Source of the DNA: Panopea generosa
Lineage: Eukaryota; Mollusca; Bivalvia; Adapedonta; Hiatellidae
Assembly: GCA_029582155.1 (NCBI GenBank)
Contig: CM055903.1
Coordinates: 41,920,769 to 41,984,768, forward strand
Length of the DNA: 64,000 nucleotides
Reading direction: 5' to 3'
Below the pieces are notes generated by a model. The model did not search any database, had not been told where the DNA came from, and worked only from the letters and a program-made list of their open reading frames with translations. Shown here piece by piece: positions 1 through 12,186 of the stretch; the first letter of the stretch is position 1; the number at the start of each line of letters is the position of its first letter. A program made the translations under genes and the position numbers.

Positions 1-392
1 ACTTTACTTTACTTTACTTTACTTTACTTTACTTTACTTTACTTTACTTTACTTTACTTTACTTTACTTTACTTTACTTTACTTTACTTTACTTTACTTT
101 ACTTTACTTTACTTTACTTTACTTTACTTTACTTTACTTTACTTTACTTTACTTTACTTACTTTACTTTACTTTACTTTACTTTACTTTACTTTACTTTA
201 CTTTACTTTACTTTACTTTACTTTACTTTACTTTACTTTACTTTACTTACTTTACTTTACTTTACTTTACTTTACTTTACTTTACTTTACTTTACTTTAC
301 TTTACTTTACTTTACTTTACTTTACTTTACTTTACTTTACTTTACTTTACTTTACTTTACTTTACTTTACTTTACTTTACTTTACTTTACTG
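1..392. repeat. (ACTTT)n pentanucleotide microsatellite
   Basis: Almost pure ACTTT repeats from the first base, with single-base slips near 160 and 250. The array runs off the left edge of the window, so its full length is unknown. It lies immediately 3' of the antisense LINE relic and may have grown from that element's tail. Confidence 0.97.

Positions 393-446
<54 letters not shown>
393..446. repeat. (ACTT)n tetranucleotide microsatellite
   Basis: The pentanucleotide array changes at about 392 into roughly 13 copies of ACTT. It probably arose by loss of one T from the longer unit followed by slippage. Confidence 0.95.
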
Positions 447-499
447 ATCAGTTCAGTTCAGCCAATTAATTAATCCTATAATCCTATAATCTTAATCCT

Positions 500-1440
500 A
501 AGGCAGCAAGTGTTCTTGGGACGCCCTGGTTTTCTCTTCTTCTCTGTTCATTGAATATTTTGTTTGGCTAGAATATCCGACAGCCTTATCTTGGTCGATT
601 GGCTGTACTGATTGGACTTCCAGATGTTTTTGAGCTAAGAGCAAACATTGCTGGCCTTTCTTAGTCTTGTTTTGCTGTCCTTCTGAGTTCCATTGTCTGT
701 ACTGATGATGCTATCCAGATATGTGAAGTTCTCGGTTTTCTCAAGTGGTTCCCCATCAACAGTGATTTGTGCTTTTGACATTCGGTTGATGTACATCGTT
801 TTAATCTTATTAGCACTAATATACAAACTAGTTTTGCCAGCCCGTTTAGCCTGTCAGTTTTCTCTTGTTTATGGCTGAGATTGCTCGATAGTACTGAAAG
901 GTCATCTGCAAAATCCAGACTTTCCAGATGATAGAACATGGCCCACTCGATACCTCTTGTTTTGTATTTGTTGGTGTGTCCAAAATCCAATCAGTTATGA
1001 CAAGAAAGAGAATAGGAGAGATGATACAACATTGTCTAACGACAGCCATGACTGTAAACCAGTCAGGTAATTTGTTTTTCAAGAAGATGCTGCAGTCGAA
1101 ATGTTTATAAGATTTTTCTATCAAGGTGACAATTTTTGGGGAGATCCGGTATGATCCGAGAATCTTCCACAGAGTGTCTCGATTAACACTGTCGAATGCC
1201 TTCTTAAAATCAATGAAGTTGATGTTCAGAGGTGTGTACCACTCTATACATTGTTCGATGGTGTTTCGAAAGGCAAAACTCTGGTCAGTGCATCCTCTTC
1301 CTTTTCTGAATCCAGCTTGCTCTGGTCTAAGCTTGCTGTCAATAGCTGTTTCAATTCTATAGAGGAAAACACGGAAGAACACCTTGCTTTGGGCAGAAAG
1401 AAGAGTGATTCCTCACCAATTGGAGGTTACCTTACTATAG
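500..1440 (-). pseudogene. LINE reverse transcriptase relic
   Basis: The minus-strand reading from about 1438 gives NW-stop-GITLLSAQSKVFFRVFL. Then comes an open stretch of 178 codons (1382-846) with LRPEQAGFRKGRGCTDQ and IDFKKAFDSVNRDTLW. A frameshift leads to the stretch at 990-661, which carries LDFADDLSVLSS, the catalytic box, and then to 826-635 with INRMSKAQITVDGEPLEKTE and YLDSIISTDNGTQKD. Past 635 the reading continues as a deleted remnant ending KRKPGRPKNT near 520. The catalytic FADD is preserved, but at least two frameshifts and one stop make the copy inactive. Confidence 0.85.
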
Positions 1441-2049
1441 GAGTTACAAAATTATCCCCTTTGTCCAGTCATATGGGATGGTATCTGTATCCCAGATTGC
1501 TGTAAATAATTTCTGTATTTCCGTTGTGGCTTTGATGAAGTCTGCCTTCAGCATATCAGCGTGGATGGAATCAATGCGTGGTGCTTTGGAATTCTTCAGG
1601 GAGGTGATTGCCTTCTTCTCTTCATCTTCTGTTGGTGGACCTGTGTCGATGTCGAGGTTGTCAGGTGCAGGAGCTGGATCTGCTGGTTCACTTGGCTGTG
1701 GGCGCTTGAGTACTTCACTGAGGTGTTGTACCCATCATGTCATTTATTCATTTATATATTTCTATAATCTAAGTGATTTGGTACTCAGTGTATTCACTTT
1801 CATCTGGTTTCTTCCTTCAATTTTCTGCATTGTGTCCGCTGACAACCATTCCTTGTGATTCATCTTTATTGAAACCTAGGACCTTTGTAGCTGTCTCGGC
1901 GTACGTGTTTTTGATAGCTTTCCACTTTGAGTTAGTGTCATTGTGGTCATTTCCGGTTCCTCAGCTAGAATTCTGAATCGATACCGCAGTTCTAGGACAA
2001 ACTGTTGTTGATTGTTTGATTGTGCAGATAGGCGATATCTAGCTGTTTC

Positions 2050-2614
2050 TGCTTCTGTTCTGTCCTATGCTGTTTGAGTATAACCACCACTACTACAAGT
2101 TGGTGGTCGCTGTAAACATCTGCACCACTTGCCGTTAATTATAGCATGGTCTATTTGGTTTTGTGTCCTACCATCGGAGGACTTCCAGGTTAGCTAATGT
2201 GGGAAGAGTGTCCCGCCAACTACAAGGTTGTTACTCAGGCAGTAATCAATTAGACGTTCGCCATAATTGTTCATTACCCCACACGCATGTTTGCCTTTAT
2301 TCCTCTCACATATATGTTGTCTGTCCCAACCTTTGCATGCTGGGCCCGATTAATTAGGTCGTTAGCGCGTCTGGCTATCAATCCAGATGTCGTTAGTTCG
2401 AATCCCCGCCCGACCAAAGTCTCCGTGATGATTGATATACGACATTGTGTCTCATTATCATTCGTCTCTCACCGCTGATTCAAGTGGGAAAGTTATCAGT
2501 CACTTGCGGAGATGGGGTTTGCTCGAGTACTGGTTAACATTCTATGATTCTAGGAAACAGTGGTTAGGTTAACTGATCGTCTATTAGCCCTTGTTGGCAT
2601 AAAATGACGCTAAA

Positions 2615-2654
<40 letters not shown>

Positions 2655-3090
2655 TAATCAAGCACTCAACCTTTGCATTCATGTCGCCGACAATCAGTAG
2701 CATGTCATGGAGTGGAACATTGGATATAGCATCTTGTAGGTTCTCATAAAAACCATCCTTCTCTTCATCTTCTGCATCTCTCGTTGAAGCATAAAACTCT
2801 ATGACGGTGAGTTTGTATCTTGAATTGAACAGGGCTTTGATCATCCTCACGTTGATAAGTTCCCATTCTAACAGGGTGTTGGCAACCTTCTTAGTTAGAA
2901 CTAGAGCTACACCATTTACGTATGTGTCTTTGTTTTCGGAGTGAACAATAACTGATCCATCACTAAGTATTTTTTGTCCAGTACCTGTCCATCGACATTC
3001 GCTGATTCCGCGTATATCTAGTCTGCACCTTCTCATCTTGGTGGTGATTTGAGCTGTCTATGATGTATCGTTCATGGTGCGGACATTCTA
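2050..3090 (-). pseudogene. LINE apurinic-type endonuclease relic, split by a SINE
   Basis: Minus-strand codons 3036-2650 read MRRCRLDIRGISECRWTGTG, then NGVALVLTKKV and, later, LLIVGDMNAKVE. This is the conserved core of LINE endonucleases of the exonuclease-endonuclease-phosphatase fold. Beyond the inserted SINE the same domain resumes at 2326 with MNNYGERLIDYCLSNNLVVG, SSDGRTQNQIDHAIING and GADVYSDHQLVVVVV down to about 2050. The start motif (GT-stop-NVRTM) lies at about 3095-3070 with an internal stop. Confidence 0.82.
2339..2666 (+). mobile_element. SINE family A, copy 1 (tRNA-headed, (AATC)n tail)
   Basis: The head has a tRNA-like pol III promoter: an A-box-like GTCGTTAGCGCGTC and the B box GTTCGAATCCC. 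A core follows with GTTATCAGTCACTTGCGGA, then a 3' end ATGACGCTAAATATTCAATC that runs into repeated ATCA. A perfect 12-bp target duplication, CAACCTTTGCAT, flanks it at 2327-2338 and 2667-2678, so both ends are defined. It sits inside the LINE endonuclease. Confidence 0.93.
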
Positions 3091-3330
3091 AGTTCCTATG
3101 CCAACCGTAGTTTTAGGTCCGAGTAGACTATCTGTCGCACTCCTAACTTCCTGCTGTTGCAGGCTTGAATCAGAAGTGGTCATATTGTCAGTGGTCTGAC
3201 TCAAGTCCACTCTTGGATCTGTTGTGTTTTTGTGTTTCGTCGTTGTTTCTGTAACAAAACGGTTTCTAGGGAATGGGGATGCTAGCCCCATGTCCAACCC
3301 CAACCTGGAGGACCATAAGAACATAACGTT

Positions 3331-3504
3331 CTGATAATGTGGTCGTAAACTTTGAGTAAATGGTACATGCTGAAAACATTGTCATTAATATCAGATTTGC
3401 ATTGAACTAAAATCAGGACAAACATCGAAAACGGCGTGGCTAACGTTTGTATGTTTGTGTTTTTTAATTTATTTTTAGTGATGAATAAATTTTATTTCAT
3501 GTAT
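3331..3504. other. Spacer between LINE relic and SINE B
   Basis: AT-rich sequence with no open reading frame or repeat that I recognise. No ITIH 5' exon could be seen here, so the VIT-domain start and signal peptide must lie before the window or be lost. Confidence 0.5.
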
Positions 3505-3712
3505 TAATATCAATTCATTTTACCTCGATTGTAAAACATGTTATCACAACAAATTACACACGAGGGCTTCCTAGGTAGAACCAGTACTAAGCATATACGA
3601 ATCAAGTGTTTTGATTAAGGACATTATACATAGTTGTGGGGAATGATCGAACCCTCCCGACTCCAGATCTTGGGTTCAACACTTTACCACTGCGCCACTC
3701 TCGCATGGAACA
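3505..3712 (-). mobile_element. SINE family B, antisense degenerate copy
   Basis: The reverse complement reads as a tRNA-like head (at 3712-3640, with GTGGCGCAGTGGTAAAGTG and a weak B box) followed by the LINE/SINE-type 3' end TTTTACAATCGAGGTAAAAT at 3515-3540. The same tail ends the better copy at 13828-14037. A further fragment of the tail lies at about 4545-4580. Confidence 0.7.
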
Positions 3713-4038
3713 GGGCTTCGGTAGTTCTGATATGACAGTTGTTGGTACAAAACACTTAGAATCCTCTGAAGCTTTTTAAAAATATCCGAATAAAATTCAA
3801 TATGACAGTCTGAAATAATTTGACATTATATTTTCTTTCCTATTTATCAAACATCTGTTTCATATAAGGTCATTTTTTCACTTGTTTGACTTGTACATAT
3901 TGATAGTCTATGAACATTTATACTTTCGTCTATATTTGTTAATTTTGTTTCATTTAAATTTTATTTTTTTATTTGTTTTACTTGTACATAATCAATTATA
4001 TTATAACAGTATGTTACTTTTCTGCCTTATGCTTATAG

Positions 4039-4165
4039 GTTATTTACATTGATCCTGGTCAGCCCGTCCCAGACATGGACGTTACTGTTACCATCTTGGA
4101 ATCAAGGAACATAACTTTTCTCAAAGTTCCACCGCTGCGAAATGACGTTGAAACCGACTTCAGTG
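4039..4165 (+). CDS. ITIH: ITIH exon: end of VIT domain
   Basis: Acceptor TATAG at 4034-4038 and donor GTGTGT at 4166. It encodes [20 protein letters not shown], then [13 protein letters not shown], entering in phase 0 and leaving in phase 1. The LRVPPLRND-type string is typical of the VIT/VWA linker of invertebrate ITIH-like proteins. This is the first exon I can see. Confidence 0.88.
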
Positions 4166-7100
4166 GTGTGTGTTTCAGAATTGTATCATTTTCCAAACTG
4201 AAAATTTCCTATCACCTCCAATAAAATGTACATTTTCCTTGTTTTAAATCTATATTTTTATCTAAAATATCATTATCAAGTTATTTGTAACTGTAAGCAT
4301 AATTTGAAAAACCATTATATCCAAAACAAGCTATGTGAACAATTGCTATTCAAGTGTCGTCACGTTAGCAGTGCATTTTGATCAGCTATTTACACGTTGG
4401 TAAGTAAATTTTACCGAGCATATGTATACGAAGAATATTGTCATTGGAATTGTCCATCAAAACATCAAGTTATTGAATAATGATACCATATATTACACGA
4501 TGTTTTCTCTATATTTGCTTAACTAACAGGTCTGGTCTGTTGGTTTTAAACATTAATTTTACATCGATTGTAAAAGAATTTCTGACATCGTAAAGAAATC
4601 ACTCCCGAAGGAGCAATACGCCTACTAAGCCTATATAAGGTTAACTTACAAAAACTCATCTTACAGGAGCATTGGCCACAGTAATATCTCGGCCGACCCC
4701 GAAGTCTGCAAAGATCAAGTTTGTTCCAAGTATCGAACACCAGACGGCTCAGTCATCCAATGGCATAGCCGGGCAATTCGTTGTCCAGTACGACGTGGAG
4801 AGAGATATGGACGCGGGAGATGTTTTGGTGAATATGCCCTCTATTTTACTATATTTATTTGGCAACTTTTCTATGTATACATAAAGCATATTTTAAAAAT
4901 CTCGATAAATAGTGGATATAATAAACTGAAATTTGATAGACATGTTTATAGATGTAATGTAATGCTATTGATTTATAATCTTTCAAATAATTTCAACGTG
5001 TTCATGAATACCATCAGGTTATCCCTCACCTCCGAAATGAAAAGTCACACTTTGGAACATATCAATAGCAAGTGTGACTTTTCATTTAGTGGGTTATCTG
5101 ATTGTTACTGTTACAGTCCAATAAATTTGACACCGATTAATACAAAACCAAAGTTTTGAAAGATTAAAACATCCAAAAACACCAATAAAGGTGTGTACCA
5201 AAATTTCAGTTTATTATACACATTATATATTGAGTATATACACTAAAGTATATAAAGTTTTTTTCTCATTGTGGTATTGCACAGTTCACCAAAAATTATG
5301 TTTGATTTAGACAAGCAAATGTATTGTAAACGCTGTCACATCGATATTTATGCCACATACATGATTATGTTATGGTATCAATCCCGGACACTAAATACTG
5401 GTTCCAGGCGGAGCAGTCCTTTAGCATTCAGCCTGGGCCCAGTTGTTCAAAGCTTGGTTAGCTTAACCCTGGGTTAAGTGAAATTTTGTAACTTCAATAT
5501 TTTCTATACTTAATGATTGTTCGGCAATTTAAATGCATTTTTAGAAACAATATGGCATATTTTCATAATGTTCAATAAAATAATAACCTAAAAAAGTGTA
5601 AATCAAAAAATAATGTGATTTGAAAATTTCGCTTAACCTAGGGTTAAAGATTCGATGCACGAATGGCCATTATCGAGGTTTTTTTTATATTTTGATATAC
5701 ATTCAGTATTTAGAACATAATTATTAAATTTACGAGCACACGCATGTGTATTAAACACACAACATTCCAGTTCTAATAGAACTACAAGAGACTATATCAA
5801 TGTCATAAAGAAGATTTATACATACTTAGCAGAATGTATCACCCAAACAATTATATTAAAAATGATCTAAGTTGCAAGAACCCATTTGCTATATACATGC
5901 ATACTTATTGGCAATAAAATATGTTGAAACTTTTTAGAAGGCATAGCAACTGTTTGAGATTTTGAACGCTCGAGTTATCCGCACACAGTCTCGCAAAATC
6001 ACGTTTTCAAATATCTTCACTACCATTCACCTCATGAATACAAACAAAAAATTTTCTTCGCACAATGAAATTCATAATAAAACGAAATCGTGTTTTAACT
6101 GACTGATAAAGTACATATGATTACAAAATGTATATAGTGCAATTAAAACAATCTTTTTGTTTCAAATTGGATTTCAAACTGCAATATGTTTAGTTCAATA
6201 CCATTTTGCATGACCGAAACATTATAAACATTTTAGTTTACAAACAATGTATACGAATTCATGTATACGAAAACAATTACCTATAAATTCTAAATATCAA
6301 TTTGCTAAATAGTTTGTCCTTCGCGTGCTATTTCACCAACATTAAGTTGGGAGGTGCAAGTTCCTTATCATTATATAATGCCCTTTGTTACAGACATCAT
6401 GCTGTTTTTTCCTATCTTGTTTACATTTATAACACGTCAAAATATATTGCATTTATTCACAGGTTGTAAATGGATACTTTGTGCATTTCTTTGCCCCGAC
6501 AGGATTCCAGCCAATTCCCAATGATATTTTGTTTGTACTCGATAAAAGTGGATCGATGACAGGCGTTAAGATGCAACAGGTAATTTTCAATAATTAATTA
6601 TGTATTTTTGTACTATACTAGTTACGGGTGAAGAAGTAATTTTCAACAATGAATTATGCATTTTTGTATTATAACGTGTGAGCACAATGCAACAAGAACT
6701 TTTCAACAATGCATAATCATAATATTTTCACTACGACCTGTCAACAAATTGGTCATAATGACTACAGAAACTTTCGTAGTTTTAAAGAAAGTCAGTTTCA
6801 TTTTAAACTACTTCCATCTATTTCTTTGTGCAGCTGAAGGACGCAATGATATCGATCTTGGACCAGTTGTACGAGGGCGATCGAATCAACATCATGACGT
6901 TCTCAGGCTCAACATCGTACTGGAAGACGGAGATGGTAGATATTACGGACGAAGACACGAAGGAAGAGGCAAAAACGCATATAAGATCAATTAGTGCAGG
7001 CGGATGTAAGTTTAACAACGAAATGCTTAAAGCTGCACATTAACACGGATTAAGTGTTTTTATTTAGACAAATGATCACATTTGATAATCAAACGAAGAG

Positions 7101-10100
7101 TAAGAGTTGACGAAATGCTGAACGTTGTCAATCAATAAAAAGTAAATGGTAAAATAGCGTCAAGTTACAGAGATGGACGTATTCAATGTAAATAAGATTT
7201 TTGACATAAAATATCGTAAATTAACATTAGTTAAGTTGTCAATAAACCAGGGATTAATTTTTTCAGGTTAAACGAAATTGTAAATTGTAAGCGAATTAAT
7301 TATGTGTAAATAAGAAAGACTTTTTGTACAACAAATATGGTATGAGATAAGGTTTTCTGGGTATCTTATTCATATTCGAATTGGCGAAATACATGAAAAT
7401 AAACAGAGCACCACCAGTTTGGTGTTTGAGATGAACTCATTTGTAAACAATGGAGACAGAAAACAGTTCCTACTTTGATAAATGTCTACATTAATTAACT
7501 CTCTGCTTATCACGTCTTAAAATAACAAAATTTCTTTAGCCTGATACTTAAATTTAGTAAACACATATGGTGGTGTGTGATGTCAGACAACATGAACATG
7601 AAAACCTCCGAACAATATTTTAAGATATTAAAATTGATAAAACAATATGAATATTTCTATCTATATAACTACATCATTTATAAATGATATATATGAGTAT
7701 TATTAAAGTGAATTCTATGTGTCAGCAATGCTTTTGTTAATATGAGGCAAATGTAATGTAATCATTGTAACACTCTATGAGATAAACATTGATCACCACA
7801 TATATCAGGGTTTTATTTGAGATTCTAAAAGACATACTTTTTTGGGTTTTTTTCAGGGACCAATATCAACGAAGCTTTAACAAGTGGTCTTGACTTTTTG
7901 ACTGTGAAGAGTTTAATCGAAAGCAAGTTAAGATCGCCTGTGTTAGTTTTCCTCACCGATGGAGAGGCGACACAGGGTATTAAAAACACGGATGAGATAC
8001 TCAAAAATGTCAAGTCAACAAACGAAGGCGAAATTCCCATTTTCACTCTTGCATTTGGCAAAGGCGCCGACTATGACATCGTCAAGAAAATTGCTATTCA
8101 AAACAACGGCTTTGGAAGAAAAATCTACGAAGCGTCCGATGCATCAATGCAAATAGCCGGGTTTTATAGCGAAATAGCAGTGACGCTGTTAAGTAATATA
8201 ACATTCCAGTATCTAGACGCACCCGTTTCTAACATTACCAAACACGAGTTCACGAATTATTTTAACGGATCAGAATGCGTTGTAACGGGACGTATTAACG
8301 AAACAGCGCTTTATACCGACGACGGTCCTCAAGCGAAGAGTATCGGCTTGAAAGTGCTTAGCAACAGTATTGATGGTCCTCAAGTTTTAGTTTTGGCCAA
8401 TGATATTAACGATGGAGCGTTTGGGTTTATGGAGAATTTGACGAATGTAGGCGATTACGAGATGATTACAGAGAAGATATGGGCTTATCTTACAATTAAA
8501 GAACTCCTGGACAAAAAGCTGGTCAGTTCTAATGATGAAGAGATACTGGCGTTCAATCGACAGGTCCTGGAGTTGTCGCTTAAGGTGAGTAGCTGTTTCT
8601 AAACATTAAATCTGACTGTTAGTACTTGATCAACCTTAATAGTGCACATGCATATTACGGCTTGATGTTGTAAAAACCTGACTTACATATTTTATTGAGA
8701 ACTATTTGAAGATAATGTTGATTTATAACAATGATCTTATTACTTTTAATATTTTGCGTAAATGTATGTCAGTGTGGGTTAACAGACGGTCAGTTAACTT
8801 AAGCACTCTTACCTGAGAATCTGTAAAGGTAATCGGTACTCAGTTAATTGATTGAATATTAAGCATCATTAGTATATCACCGAGGATAAACAACGATCAG
8901 TTTCTTAACCTAACCACTCTTTCCTGGGATCCTGGAAGAAGGTTAACCAGTATTCGAGCAAAGCCCATCTCCGTAAGTAGCTGAAACTTCAATCGGTGGT
9001 GAGAGACGAAAGTCGCTTGTCACTCAACACGAAATTGTGGCCGGGCCGCGATTCAAACTCATGACCTCTTGATTCAAAGTCAGACGCGCTACCGACTGAG
9101 CTAACCAAGCGCGGTTTATTACATTTTGTGATCATACTATATCAATCGCGTCCAAGTAATATATTACTCTTGTCAGAACTGAGTTAAACGAAAGTTTATC
9201 GTAATTGCAGTGCCTCGTCCCAGTATGAAATTCTGATTCCTAGGGTAATATATTTCTATCCCACATTGATAATCATGATAGAATCTTATAATTTCACCCA
9301 AGGGATAACTAAAATTGACGTGTTTCTTTGACGTCGTGCTATGTTTAGACGGCAATAAATCAAATTGAATGCATCTTTTCAGAAATATAGAAAAAAATAA
9401 ATGAAAAAAAATGAATAAATAACGTATATACGAGTGAGGGATAGCGATTCATATCGTCGTTGTTGCTGTTTCGATAGAAACCGCATCAGTGCTTCAGTTT
9501 GAAAAGTTTGGATAATAAAACTTAAAAAAAATTGTCTGAATATCCTGCCCTCAACTTGAACGATTCTGAAAATATTTCGGTCAGTATACAAAGAGTTTCA
9601 TGTAATACTTTACATTGGTTTCAGTATGGCTTTGTTACTCCATTAACATCGATGGTTGTGACTAAACTTGATAAGCCAGATGAAGGAGAAAGCAGAGTTG
9701 CTGATGAGGAGGAATACGACATGCATGACACAGATTTGATGGCCCGTAGTCAAATTAGTATAAAGGCTAATTCGAAATCTGCATCTGATGCCAATTTGGG
9801 ATGTATGTTATTTCGATTTATTTTCTATTGTTTTTTTTTTGTTAGAGTAAATAAGTATGTTTAAACACCGTTGGTCATTGTATGAAACCCATTTATATTT
9901 TCTCTAAGTTGCCGATACAACCATGTTCAGTTTGTGTGCACATTGTGTAATTTGAAATCATATTCGATATGAACACTGTATCAACTAAGTCTGAATACTT
10001 GCTCACACTTTGCACCATCATCACATTTGATATGAACTCTATATCAACTAAGTCTGAAAAGATTTAATAAGTAGAAGAAGCAACTAAGTCCCATTTTTTA

Positions 10101-12151
10101 AACTGTTATACCAAGAGCATATTATAACAAATGTGCATACAGTTGAGATCAATTAGGGAAATTAAGTAGGATTTAGTACATTTGTTAGAATTATGTGAAA
10201 ATATATTTTTGTGCAGATCTACTGCGTGCGAATGAATGTCCGTTTTGTATATATATTACAAACAAGGACTTAGCCATGTCTGTAAAACAAATTTTCATAA
10301 TAACAGTCTAGCTTAAAATGTGGCGGCCGTACAAAGTTGTCCATATTTTTAACTCAGTCTCATTTTTATTTCTTGAGATCGATAAGATCAACAAGTATTG
10401 TGATGACGTGTTGGACTGCCAGGTAGTCTTCGTTGAACAAATGGAAATTGGGTACAAGTGGGGGTTGAACATATTGGTACAAATTGGAATTAAGTCTTAG
10501 TTGGTTTTATATGACTGGTTGAAGATTAATTCCATGCGTCTACTGTATGCTATTCCAATTTGTCAGCACTACTGTAATGTACTAAGCAGATGCCATAGTG
10601 CTATAAATGATCGATTGTTGAAAGCGACACTAAAGACCAAACACTAAATACGCATTATCCTTATACGTGACGGCTTTGATAGTTTCCATTGTTATAGATT
10701 GCATTTTTGTATATATATGTGATTTGTATACCTTTACTTGACTAGAACCCTGTTGTTTTCTAACTTTGTTAGTGCTTTACTGTATTCTAACTATATTTCC
10801 GGGAACTGATATTGTATTAAGTAAATAACACAATTCGACAAAATAGTATACTGATCATACCTATTAACGCGAGTCTAAAGCTTTGTCAACCATGTAAACA
10901 ATGGCATCAATAATAAACAGCCATCAAGTTACTAAAGTGTGCTGAGTCATGAACAGTTGCCGATACGAAATGTAAACAAATGCCGACGCTAACGGAAGTT
11001 GGCGCTTTGCGCATGTCTGGGATATTGTTATTATACGGGCATTCACGGTTATATGTATATCGCGGAATTAGGTATACAAAGGGATATATTGAAATAATTA
11101 TTCGTGGTTATCATTTCGAAGCACTATCAGTGTCAATACTTTTCAGTCGCTGTATCGTTTTGTAAATAAAAATGATTCATGACCACGACGGACATAAAAA
11201 ACACATACTCGGAACAGTTAAAATATAATTTTTCTCTCTCTTCTTTCTTCAAGCAAGACGAATTGGCAAACATAATAAGATGTCACATTATTATCCAAAG
11301 TAAGTTTTTAAGTACATTGAATGTTTTATTTGTATACAAACTAGTTTCTTCACTAAGAACTACTCTTTCGCCTAGACATGAAATATTGTAAAAGAAAGCG
11401 TGGTTAGGATGTTTACCTCTCACACACGAATCCGTAGAATGGCGTCTCAAAATGAACGCTAGGATCTACCAGTGGAACAAATGTCGCAGAAACAATAATA
11501 TATTAATAATTATATACAGTAAAACCTGTGTAAATGGACACCTCTGTAAAGCAGTCACTTGTCTTAACCAGCCACATCTGCTATTTCCCATTTCTATGCT
11601 TTCAGAACAAAATAACCTGTATTTAGCAGCCACCTGCCGTAAAGGCCATTTTTAATCCTTCCCTTGACTGACTGCTTAATACAGGTTTGACTGTATTATC
11701 GATTATTTTCTAATCTCTGTCCTTTTATGCTTCCTTCAACTTTCGCGCTACATAATCGTAAAAATACATTTTTCCCTTTTCTTTCCCTGCACATTACTGG
11801 CAGACACCGAGAATAATAGAGGACTAAAAACTTTAAAAACCTACTTGTTGAGCTTATTTTTTTTTATAATGGTAAGTCAAATTGAAATTTATGAAATAAC
11901 ACTGATAATACTTGTTTCAACTAAGATTTATTAGGGAAATAATGCAGTTTATAAAATACCAGTTTAAAATCAGTAATTGTACAGAAATTGACCTTAATCA
12001 AATGACATATACTTTTTTATTAAGTGTTTAATGTATGAATTTTAAAAATACTAAATTAATTCTTATATTTTATGTGTATGATATTGAGGGTCTGTAGTTG
12101 TATTGTTAATTACAATATAAAATATTATCGTTACAGGTGATCCTTTGTACG

Positions 12152-12186
<35 letters not shown>

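Larger units (their letters stand above)
480..3330 (-). mobile_element. Degenerate non-LTR retrotransposon (LINE), endonuclease plus reverse transcriptase
   Basis: On the minus strand the order is a 5' leader (3324-3088), an endonuclease-like region (about 3090-2060), a linker, a reverse transcriptase (about 1440-640) and a short C-terminal tail ending near 500. Motifs I recognise from this LINE class include NVRTM and GISECRWTG at the endonuclease start, GDMNAK, VYSDHQLVV near the endonuclease end, FKKAFDSV and FADDL in the reverse transcriptase, and GRPKN at the end. Stops and frameshifts break it throughout, and the C-terminal part is internally deleted. A SINE (2339-2666) splits the endonuclease. 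The class is APE-type, RTE/CR1-like; I cannot assign the clade without a tree. It probably lies in an upstream intron of the ITIH-like gene, in antisense. Confidence 0.88.

Noticed and set aside
6656-6994. 112-aa frame overlapping the ITIH exon
   Set aside because: It is a shadow in another frame of the 6834-7005 exon, extended into intron.
9010-9115. tRNA gene (antisense) with good A and B boxes
   Set aside because: It is the head of a SINE A copy. It lacks a complete cloverleaf and repeats with a SINE body elsewhere; the same applies to the heads at 13838, 27018 and 59912.
11260-11300. Possible extra ITIH exon with donor GTAAGT at about 11300
   Set aside because: The candidate peptide ([15 protein letters not shown]) has no ITIH similarity, and its phase does not bridge 9802 to exon A or exon B.
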